Of a DNA stretch of 28,243 nucleotides, positions 22,286 to 28,243 are shown piece by piece. The stretch lies in assembly GCA_031546815.1 (NCBI GenBank), contig JAVBJV010000041.1, positions 1 through 28,243 on the forward strand, in the 5' to 3' direction. The stretch's first letter is position 1, and every line of letters begins with the position of its first letter. This DNA comes from JAVBJV01 sp031546815 (GTDB taxonomy: Bacteria > Pseudomonadota > Alphaproteobacteria > Acetobacterales > Acetobacteraceae). The translations under genes and the position numbers were made by a program. Under the pieces are notes generated by a model. It was given only the letters and a program-made list of their open reading frames with translations. It did no database searches and was not told where the DNA came from.

Positions 22286-23221
22286 ATGCGGCGTTCAATT
22301 TTCATTTTGGGGCTGGTGGCCATGCCTGCGGTTTCGCATGGCGCGTCGCTTTTTGCCTCGCCCCAGCCGGCGGCTCCCGTTGCTGCCCCGGCCGTTGCAC
22401 GCGCCCCAATAACCCAGGAAGCAGACCGCGGCATGGCCTGTCGCACCGCTGTTCGGGCGGCGGAACGCGGTTCCTCGATCCCCAATCAGCTGCTCTCCGC
22501 CATTTCGCGCATTGAATCCGGCCGACGGGTTGCCACGACTGGGGAAATGCACCCCTGGCCTTGGACCATCAATGCCGAAGGGCGTGGTTTTTTCTTTGAA
22601 ACCAAGGCCGAAGCCATCGCCGCCGTGCGCGCCATGCAGGCCAATGGAGTCCGTTCGATCGATATCGGGTGCATGCAGATCAACCTGCTTCATCACCCCA
22701 AGGCCTTCGAATCGTTGGAAGAAGGCTTCGATCCCGTCATCAACACCCGCTATGCTGCCACCTTCCTGTCCCAGCTGCGCAACAGCGCCGCCGACTGGAC
22801 GCAGGCCGTGGGGTTCTATCATTCCCGCACCCCGGAACGCGCCCAGAACTACCGGAACGCCGTTCTATCGGTCTGGGAGAGTGAGAAACGGTTGGCCGAC
22901 GCTGTGACGCTTGCCGAACAGGGCACGCCGCGCGACCAGCTCAATCAGATATTTGCCAGCCGCACCACAAGCGCGACAACCGCCGTCTCGCTGCCCGGCG
23001 GGGCAGGCCTGTCGAATATGCCCACCATCGGAAGCCGTGCATCCGGCGGACTGGACTCCTATCGCGCCAATCCGGTTGCGACGACGGCACGCGCCCCAGC
23101 GCCACCCACACCACAGCCGGTTCGGCAGCAGGTTGCACAGGCGCAACCCACCACCGCTCAGGGGTTGTTCTCCAACCGTGTCAGCGGTCCGCTGATCGCC
23201 GGACTGCCAGTCCGCCGTTAA
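22286..23221 (+). CDS. Exported lytic transglycosylase (SLT domain)
   Basis: A periplasmic peptidoglycan lytic transglycosylase that cleaves the MurNAc-GlcNAc bond to form 1,6-anhydro ends. The 311 residues begin with a Sec signal peptide (RRSIFILGLVAMPAVSHGA, likely cut after residue 20) and an Ala/Pro-rich linker. The catalytic domain (about 50-205) follows, with the catalytic Glu77 in SAISRIESGR, then DIGCMQINL, NTRYAATFL and AVGFYHSRTP, as in SLT family 1. Residues 225-311 are Ala/Pro/Gln-rich, low complexity and probably disordered. GGGAC precedes the ATG. The 3' end overlaps the convergent CoA-transferase stop by 4 bases (TTAA). Similar proteins occur next to secretion systems, but none is visible here, so a housekeeping wall role is likelier. 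Confidence 0.9.
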   Translation: MRRSIFILGLVAMPAVSHGASLFASPQPAAPVAAPAVARAPITQEADRGMACRTAVRAAERGSSIPNQLLSAISRIESGRRVATTGEMHPWPWTINAEGRGFFFETKAEAIAAVRAMQANGVRSIDIGCMQINLLHHPKAFESLEEGFDPVINTRYAATFLSQLRNSAADWTQAVGFYHSRTPERAQNYRNAVLSVWESEKRLADAVTLAEQGTPRDQLNQIFASRTTSATTAVSLPGGAGLSNMPTIGSRASGGLDSYRANPVATTARAPAPPTPQPVRQQVAQAQPTTAQGLFSNRVSGPLIAGLPVRR

Positions 23222-24342
23222 CCACCAAACTCGCCACGGATCGCCGCCGAGTGCTGGCCGATCGTCGGCACTGCCCCATAACTGCGTTCCCCATCGCTGA
23301 ACCGCGCTGCCGGTGCCGCATAGCTGATCGACCCCGCTGCCGTTTCCACCTCGACCCGACGCAACGCCGGATGTTTGGCGAATTCCGGCACCGTGTTCAC
23401 AAACCCATAGGCCGTGTTGGCGGTCTTCAGACGGGCAGCCGCCTCGTCGCGGGTCATGCGGGCAAAATGCGCGCCGACATGCCCGTCCACCTTCTCGCGG
23501 TTGGCCACACGTTCGACGTTGCTGCGGAACCCCTCCTGCTTCGGCAGGTCCGGCTCGCCCAGGAACGAGGCACAGAACTGCGCCCATTCCCGCTCGCTCT
23601 GGATCGAGATCAGCACCAGCGCGCCGTCCGATGTTGGGAACGCGCCATACGGGCAGATCGACGGATGCGCGAGGCCCGCGCGTTGCGGTGCCTTGCCCAT
23701 GCCCTCGAAATAGACCAACGGCACGTTCATCCAGTCGGCCACACCGTCGAACAGGCTGACGGCGATGCCCTTGCCCTTACCGGTGACGCTGCGTTCGATC
23801 AGCGCTTCCAGCACGGCGGCGTGCGCGTTCATCCCGCAGCCGATGTCGCAGATGGAGACCCCCACCCGCCCCGGCCCCGCCGGATGGCCGGAAATCGTGG
23901 CCAGCCCGCTTTCGGCCTGCACCAGCAGATCGTAAGCCTTCATGTCCGAATACGTGCCGGTTTCGCCATAACCCGAGATATCGACCGTGATCAGCCGCGG
24001 ATACTTTGCGCGCAGATCGGCCGAGCCGAACCCCGCACGTGCAGCCGCACCCGGCGCCACGTTCTGGATGAACACATCGGCGCGGCTGAGGATATTGTGC
24101 AGCATCGCAGAATCTTTCGGATCCTTGATGTCTGCGACCAGGCTTTCCTTGCCGCGATTCAGCCAGACGAAGTAGCTCGATTCCCCTTTGGCGGCGGCAT
24201 CGTAACCGCGTGCGAAATCGCCGTCGGGGCGTTCGATCTTGATGACCCGCGCGCCGGCATCCGCCAGCTTCACGGAACAGTACGGTGCTGCCACCGCCTG
24301 TTCCAGAGTCAGTACCAGCAAGCCTTTCAACGGCTGCGACAT
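23218..24342 (-). CDS. CaiB/BaiF family (class III) CoA transferase
   Basis: Transfers CoA between an acyl-CoA and a free carboxylic acid through mixed anhydride and thioester intermediates on an aspartate. The 374-residue protein has GLLVLTLEQAVAAPYC, LADAGARVIKIERPDGDFAR (typical N-terminal CoA-binding elements) and YDLLVQAESGL. The probable catalytic Asp166 lies in SICDIGCGM, aligned with Asp169 of formyl-CoA transferase, and CPYGAFPTSDG follows. The start is ATG 24342, one base after the acyl-CoA dehydrogenase stop (TGATATG), and gives the family-typical beginning. An upstream extension to 24384 lies inside the dehydrogenase and is rejected. Together with the dehydrogenase it should activate and oxidise one carboxylic acid. 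The substrate is not determinable; dicarboxylic or branched short acids are usual for such pairs. Confidence 0.92.
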   Translation of the reverse strand: MSQPLKGLLVLTLEQAVAAPYCSVKLADAGARVIKIERPDGDFARGYDAAAKGESSYFVWLNRGKESLVADIKDPKDSAMLHNILSRADVFIQNVAPGAAARAGFGSADLRAKYPRLITVDISGYGETGTYSDMKAYDLLVQAESGLATISGHPAGPGRVGVSICDIGCGMNAHAAVLEALIERSVTGKGKGIAVSLFDGVADWMNVPLVYFEGMGKAPQRAGLAHPSICPYGAFPTSDGALVLISIQSEREWAQFCASFLGEPDLPKQEGFRSNVERVANREKVDGHVGAHFARMTRDEAAARLKTANTAYGFVNTVPEFAKHPALRRVEVETAAGSISYAAPAARFSDGERSYGAVPTIGQHSAAIRGEFGG

Positions 24343-24343
24343 A

Positions 24344-25513
24344 TCAGTAGCTCCGCGGCATGCCGAGAACGTGTTCGGCCACATAGGCCAGGATCAGGTT
24401 CGTGCTGATCGGGGCCACCTGATACAGACGGGTTTCGCGGAACTTGCGTTCGATGTCGTATTCTTCCGCAAAGCCGAAGCCGCCATGCGTCTGGATGCAG
24501 GACTCAGCCGCCGCCCACGAGGCTTCCGCCGCCAGCATCTTCGCCATGTTGGCTTCTTCGCCGCAGTTCAGCCCGGCCTCGAACTTGGCAATGCCCGCGT
24601 GCACCATCAGTTCGGCCGCGCGCATCTGTGCATAGGCGCGCGCAATCGGGAACTGGATGCCCTGGTTCTGCCCGATCGGGCGGCCGAACACGACGCGTTC
24701 CTTGGCATAGGCGCGCGACTTGTTAATGAACCACTTGGCATCGCCGATGCATTCCGAGGCAATCAGCAGACGTTCGGCGTTCATCCCGTCGAGGATCACG
24801 CGGAAGCCCTTGCCCTCTGCGCCGATCATGTTCTCGGCGGGGACTTCCATGTTGTCGAAGAACACCTCGCACGAGTTGTGGTTCATCATCGAACGGATCG
24901 GGCGAATGGTCAGGCCATTGCCCAGCGCCTTGCGCATATCGACGATAAAGGTTGACAGGCCGTCGGTCTTCTTCGCTACCTGATCGCGCGGCGTGGTGCG
25001 TGCCAGCAGCAGCATCAGGTCCGAATGCTCGGCGCGGCTGGTCCAGACTTTCTGGCCGTTGACGATGAACTTGTCGCCCTCGCGCCGCGCAAAGGTGCGC
25101 AGGCTGGTGGTGTCGGTGCCGCTGGTCGGTTCGGTCACGCCAAACGCCTGCAGGCGCAGTTCGCCGGTAGCGATCTTCGGCAGGTATGTCTGCTTCTGCA
25201 CGTCGGACCCGTTCCGCAGGATCGCGCCCATGATGTACATCTGCGCATGACACGCCGCACCATTCGCACCCACTGCCTGAACGGTTTCCAGAATGGCCGA
25301 CGCGGCCGACAGCGGTAGACCGGCGCCGCCGTATTCTTCGGGGATCAGCGCGCCCAGATATCCGGCTTCGGTCAGCGCCTGCACGAATTCTGTGGGATAG
25401 CCACGTTCGGCATCCAGTTTGCGCCAGTCTTCGTCCGGAAAGCGCGTGCAGAGCTTCGCAACTTCCTGGCGGATTTCCAGATGCGGATCGTTTTCGGCAA
25501 CCATCAGGTCCAT
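24344..25513 (-). CDS. Acyl-CoA dehydrogenase
   Basis: A 389-residue FAD enzyme introducing a 2,3-double bond into an acyl-CoA and passing electrons to ETF. The helical N-domain (EYGGAGLP) is followed by AFGVTEPTSGTD (flavin and substrate contact), VNGQKVWTSRAEHSD and the C-domain with IQTHGGFGFAEEYDIER. The position that holds the catalytic Glu in medium-chain enzymes (the YEGT motif) reads VAPIST here. A Glu at 247 in NAERLLIA lies where isovaleryl- and long-chain acyl-CoA dehydrogenases carry their base, so it is probably active by that alternative. The ATG at 25513 has AAGGGAG upstream. The gene is divergent from the LysR gene, which probably controls it. Its stop is one base from the CoA-transferase start. 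Confidence 0.93.
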   Translation of the reverse strand: MDLMVAENDPHLEIRQEVAKLCTRFPDEDWRKLDAERGYPTEFVQALTEAGYLGALIPEEYGGAGLPLSAASAILETVQAVGANGAACHAQMYIMGAILRNGSDVQKQTYLPKIATGELRLQAFGVTEPTSGTDTTSLRTFARREGDKFIVNGQKVWTSRAEHSDLMLLLARTTPRDQVAKKTDGLSTFIVDMRKALGNGLTIRPIRSMMNHNSCEVFFDNMEVPAENMIGAEGKGFRVILDGMNAERLLIASECIGDAKWFINKSRAYAKERVVFGRPIGQNQGIQFPIARAYAQMRAAELMVHAGIAKFEAGLNCGEEANMAKMLAAEASWAAAESCIQTHGGFGFAEEYDIERKFRETRLYQVAPISTNLILAYVAEHVLGMPRSY

Positions 25514-25589
25514 GAGGCATTCTCCCTTGCTGGTTCTATCCATGCGACCAAGCTGCCCGCCCGGCAAGAGGATGTGGAGACAGTTTGGT

Positions 25590-25604
25590 CTATACCTGCT
25601 ATAG
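25590..25604. promoter_or_regulatory. LysR-type operator between the CoA-transferase operon and its regulator
   Basis: The palindrome CTATA-N5-TATAG contains a T-N11-A core (T25591 to A25603), the signature of LysR recognition sites. It is 10 bp upstream of the LysR start codon and about 75 bp upstream of the dehydrogenase start, in the 100-bp divergent gap. This is where an autorepressing, divergently activating LysR protein would bind. Confidence 0.55.
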
Positions 25605-25613
25605 CTCTCATCT

Positions 25614-26525
25614 ATGGACCAGCATCACCTGCACAGCCTGATGGTCATTGCCGAATGCGGCGCGTTTTCGCGTGCGGCCACACGGCTTGGCATCGCGCAG
25701 CCCAGCCTGTCGCGGCAGATTGCGCTGCTGGAAGAACAGGCCGGCACGCCGCTGCTGTATCGCCACGGACGCGGCGCCACACTGACCGATGCGGGCCAGC
25801 GACTGGTGGAAGCCGCGCGGCCAGTGCTGGCAAGCCTCGACAATCTGGCCGCCGTGCTGAAGGACAGCGACACACCGCACGGCACGGTGGCGCTGGGGGT
25901 GCCGACCTTCATGGCCTCGCACCTGGCCGGGCCGATCTTCCGCGATCTGCGGGCGCAGCATCCGCGCATTCAGGTGCGGCTGATGGACGGGTTTTCGGGG
26001 TTCGTGAACCAGTGGCTGACCGAAGGCCGCGTCGATGTGGCGATCGTCTACGATGCGCGGCGCAGTCATTCGATCGGCGCGGACCCGTTGCTGGAAGACA
26101 CGCTGTATCTGTTCGGTCGCAAGGAACGCCGCAAGGAGCTGCCCGATGTGGTGCAGCCGGAAACCCTGCTCGATCTGGATCTGGTACTGCCACACCGCAA
26201 CCACGGTCTGCGCCGCGCGCTGGATCTGGCGGGCGCTGGCGGAGACCCCGCGCGCGTGCTGGAAGTCGACAGCCTGACCGCCATTCGGGAACTGGTCGCA
26301 CAGAATGTCGGCTGGTCGGTGTTGCCGCATGCGGGCGTGCGGCGGGAAGCGGCCGACAAGAACTTCGTCATCCGCCCCATCGGCACGCCGCCACTGCGCG
26401 TAAAGCTGATGCTGGCAACGGCCCCATCACGCCCGGTCACCCCCGCCACACACGCCGTGCTGCGCTTTCTGCGCGAAACCGTGCAGCACCTGCAGCAGCA
26501 GGGAATTCTGTCGCCCGCATCGTAA
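25614..26525 (+). CDS. LysR-family transcriptional regulator
   Basis: A 303-residue LysR protein with an N-terminal winged helix (LHSLMVIAECGAFSRAATRLGIAQPSLSRQI within residues 5-36, helix-turn-helix around AATRLGIAQPSLSR), a linker helix (LTDAGQRLVEAARPVL) and a two-lobed effector-binding domain (about 88-300). It lies divergent to an acyl-CoA dehydrogenase/CoA-transferase pair, so the natural reading is that it senses the acid or a CoA intermediate of that pathway and switches the operon. The T-N11-A palindrome in the gap supports this. The ligand is unknown. It converges on the phosphotransferase gene with a 20-bp gap and no evident terminator. Confidence 0.93.
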   Translation: MDQHHLHSLMVIAECGAFSRAATRLGIAQPSLSRQIALLEEQAGTPLLYRHGRGATLTDAGQRLVEAARPVLASLDNLAAVLKDSDTPHGTVALGVPTFMASHLAGPIFRDLRAQHPRIQVRLMDGFSGFVNQWLTEGRVDVAIVYDARRSHSIGADPLLEDTLYLFGRKERRKELPDVVQPETLLDLDLVLPHRNHGLRRALDLAGAGGDPARVLEVDSLTAIRELVAQNVGWSVLPHAGVRREAADKNFVIRPIGTPPLRVKLMLATAPSRPVTPATHAVLRFLRETVQHLQQQGILSPAS

Positions 26526-26545
26526 AAACGCCAGATATGGCAAAG

Positions 26546-27334
26546 TCAGAGTTTGGCGATAGCCATCCGAGCGACCGCTAGGGCGGTGTCGGCCTTCGTA
26601 CCGTCCTCGATATGCCACGAGGCGGAAAGGCCCGCCCATGCGACAATCCACTGAAGCAGTCGCCCATGATCAAGGGCCGCTGCTGCTGCAACAACATCCA
26701 CTCTGCGGGAAAACCGCTCCGGCGTGACCGCGGTCTCGAAGTTGGGATTGCAAAAGAGATTGGCAAAGTCAAAGCCGCGCTCTCCCACCAGCCCCTTTGG
26801 ATCAATCGCAAGCCACCCGCGCTGGCCAAAATCGAGAATGTTGCTGTGGTGTATATCCCCATGAAGCACCCGAATATCCTGCGGCGACGCCAGCAAATTT
26901 CTGGCTGTTACTGCGGCAATGGCGAAGATTCCACCATGTGCTGCGGCGCAGATCCCAAGCGCTTGAAACCATCTTGGTAGACCTGTCAGCGCAGGCGGCT
27001 GCTCAGGTCGCGGCGCGTGCAATTTGAGGGCTACCGCACATATAATCCGGCAGGCCTCGTCGTCGCGTCCATTACGCGCCATCTCGGCGAGCATCTGGCC
27101 TCCTTCGGCACGCTCCAACAGCAACGCCGATCCATCGTGGGCCAAAACTCTGGCCGCACCTTCACCCCGCCACCAGGCCATCAAGGCGGCGGCGGGTTTT
27201 TCCTCTTCGTGGGTGGCAATTTTCAGTATCGCGGGCATCCCGTTGTAATGGACTGGCACAAGATGCCCGCTGTTCGTCGTGATAGGCTGTCCGTCGGGTT
27301 CGAGACCCCAGCGGTTCATGTAATCGTCAATCAT
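26546..27334 (-). CDS. APH(6)/hydroxyurea-kinase-like phosphotransferase
   Basis: A protein-kinase-fold small-molecule phosphotransferase of 262 residues. The catalytic loop is HGDIHHSNIL (158-167: Asp160 base, Asn165 metal ligand). The second metal Asp is in IDPKGLVGERGFDFAN (Asp178), and AILKIA (Lys38) is the probable ATP lysine. The IDPKG-x-x-GE-x-x-FD pattern is typical of the aminoglycoside 6-phosphotransferase/hydroxyurea phosphotransferase family. Chromosomal members often have unknown substrates, so resistance is not implied. The start is ATG 27334; the frame is open upstream to 27406, but that would overlap the preceding gene by 52 bases without family similarity. It lies 20 bp downstream of the DUF4139-type gene and is possibly co-transcribed with it. 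Confidence 0.85.
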   Translation of the reverse strand: MIDDYMNRWGLEPDGQPITTNSGHLVPVHYNGMPAILKIATHEEEKPAAALMAWWRGEGAARVLAHDGSALLLERAEGGQMLAEMARNGRDDEACRIICAVALKLHAPRPEQPPALTGLPRWFQALGICAAAHGGIFAIAAVTARNLLASPQDIRVLHGDIHHSNILDFGQRGWLAIDPKGLVGERGFDFANLFCNPNFETAVTPERFSRRVDVVAAAAALDHGRLLQWIVAWAGLSASWHIEDGTKADTALAVARMAIAKL

Positions 27335-27354
27335 GATGCCCGCCGTTTTCTTTC

Positions 27355-28243
27355 TTACCCTTCGCGCGCCAGCAGCGCCTGCGCCTTGCGACGCCACGCT
27401 TCCCACGCAGTATCCGCAATGCCGCCCAAGCGTTCGACATTCGCCGAAGCCTCGTTCAGACGGCGACGTGCTTCCTCGCGCGCCGGGCCGGTGCGGTCTT
27501 CCACAGCCTGACGCAGACGGTCCAACCCGGCATCGGCCGCGTGCACAGCATCGATGGCGATGCGGGCTTCATCGAACGCCGTCCTCACCCCTTCCATGTC
27601 GCGGATCACGGCTTCCAGCTTGGCGCGGCCCGATGCGTTCTGTGGCAGTTTCGAGAACACATCGCGCAGGTTTTCCAGCGAACCAGGACCGCCCGGCAAT
27701 GTACGCAGCGAACGTTCGATATCGATATCGCGCCAGGCAATCCGTGCCACCGGCACCGTATTGGTCCACAGCGGATAATCGCGCGCCATCTCGCGTTCGT
27801 AGGTCGGGCGCAGTGTGGTGGCAGTGCCGTCCAGCAGCACGTCGTACCGCAGGCCGTAATCACCGGTCGAGGCAACTTCGAACGTCGGCTTTGCCCCCTC
27901 GATGTTCGGCAGGTCGATAATCATCCGGCCTTTTACGCCGCGCGGGTCGATCGCCAGCGCGTATTCGTCGCGCTGCATGAAGCGCACGCGCACCACACCA
28001 CGCTGCAGTTCTACCGCGGTCGGGGCCTGTGCCGTGTGTTGTGCAAAGGCGATCCGCACATCGCGATCCCGCCCGTAAGCCAGCACGCGCGCAGTACCAT
28101 CGGGCATGGCGCGGATTTCGGAATCACCCAGATATGCACCGGCTTCCGCACCACCAGCCCCATACACCGTGGCCAACCCGTCGGGCAGCGTGTGCCCCGA
28201 CGTATTACGCACGCGCACCGCCAGCAGCGGGTTGCGTTCGTTC
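27355..28243 (-). CDS. DUF4139-type protein, C-terminal part
   Basis: The last 295 residues or so of a gene whose 5' end is beyond the right edge. The visible part starts within a beta-rich region (NPLLAVRVRNTSGHTLPDG, AYLGDSEIR, AYGRDRDVRI, then DYGLRYDVLLDG). This resembles the C-terminal beta-sandwich of DUF4139-containing proteins, where extended strands and NTS/LPxG turns are common. The final 110 residues or so (from about DIERSLRTLPGG) are mostly charged helix with heptad character (RLRQAVEDRTGPAREEARRR), probably a coiled coil. The function of the family is unknown to me; many full-length members have a signal peptide, which cannot be checked here. Family call is by pattern only. Confidence 0.65.
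   Translation of the reverse strand, partial: NERNPLLAVRVRNTSGHTLPDGLATVYGAGGAEAGAYLGDSEIRAMPDGTARVLAYGRDRDVRIAFAQHTAQAPTAVELQRGVVRVRFMQRDEYALAIDPRGVKGRMIIDLPNIEGAKPTFEVASTGDYGLRYDVLLDGTATTLRPTYEREMARDYPLWTNTVPVARIAWRDIDIERSLRTLPGGPGSLENLRDVFSKLPQNASGRAKLEAVIRDMEGVRTAFDEARIAIDAVHAADAGLDRLRQAVEDRTGPAREEARRRLNEASANVERLGGIADTAWEAWRRKAQALLAREG

Noticed and set aside
23251..24408. A 385-codon plus-strand open frame
   Set aside because: Antisense to the CoA-transferase gene, which has a full set of family motifs.

Overview
The window looks like chromosomal DNA of an alphaproteobacterium, most likely Rhodospirillales and possibly Acetobacteraceae. The basis is the linked run dusB-ntrB-ntrC-ntrY-ntrX-dat-HAD-hfq-hflX beside a fused ispDF gene, the Hfq and NtrYX protein types, and a G+C content mostly above 60 percent. 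No genus can be named from the sequence alone. No tRNA, rRNA, insertion sequence, prophage or CRISPR array was seen.

Layout. (1) Positions 1-591: the 3' end of mazG and a translationally coupled two-helix membrane protein. (2) 548-2492: a compositionally different pair, type I isopentenyl-diphosphate isomerase (idi) and a squalene/phytoene synthase. They are divergent around a very A+T-rich 274-bp gap and look acquired. (3) 2552-14643, minus strand: eleven genes packed with overlaps, in transcription order dusB, ntrB, ntrC, ntrY, ntrX, a D-amino-acid aminotransferase gene, a HAD phosphatase gene, hfq, hflX, an inositol-monophosphatase-family gene and an SDR gene. It joins nitrogen sensing (two two-component pairs) to post-transcriptional control (Hfq, HflX). 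(4) 14709-15842: ispDF, two steps of the MEP isoprenoid pathway. (5) 15849-16821: a SET-domain lysine methyltransferase with a histone-H1-like tail and a miniature FAD-fold protein. (6) 16889-21128, minus strand: a three-gene overlapping operon of a Tat-signal alpha/beta hydrolase, an 811-residue membrane protein with a spermidine-synthase-like centre, and a Tat-signal protein-isoaspartate methyltransferase. (7) 21186-23221: an N-formylglutamate amidohydrolase-family gene and a lytic transglycosylase, with a strong small-RNA candidate on the minus strand between them. (8) 23218-26525: a CaiB-type CoA transferase and an acyl-CoA dehydrogenase, divergent from a LysR regulator with a T-N11-A palindrome between them. 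(9) 26546-28243: an APH(6)/hydroxyurea-kinase-like phosphotransferase and the 3' part of a DUF4139-type gene.

The two items I consider most worth testing are the roughly 85-nt small RNA at 22075-22159 (alphaproteobacterial-type promoter, 11-bp hairpin, anti-Shine-Dalgarno linker, GNRA-capped terminator) and the exported methyltransferase / membrane SAM-fold protein / exported hydrolase operon, whose chemistry outside the cytoplasm is unexplained. The idi-squalene synthase insertion in a genome that also has the MEP pathway is the clearest sign of horizontal acquisition.
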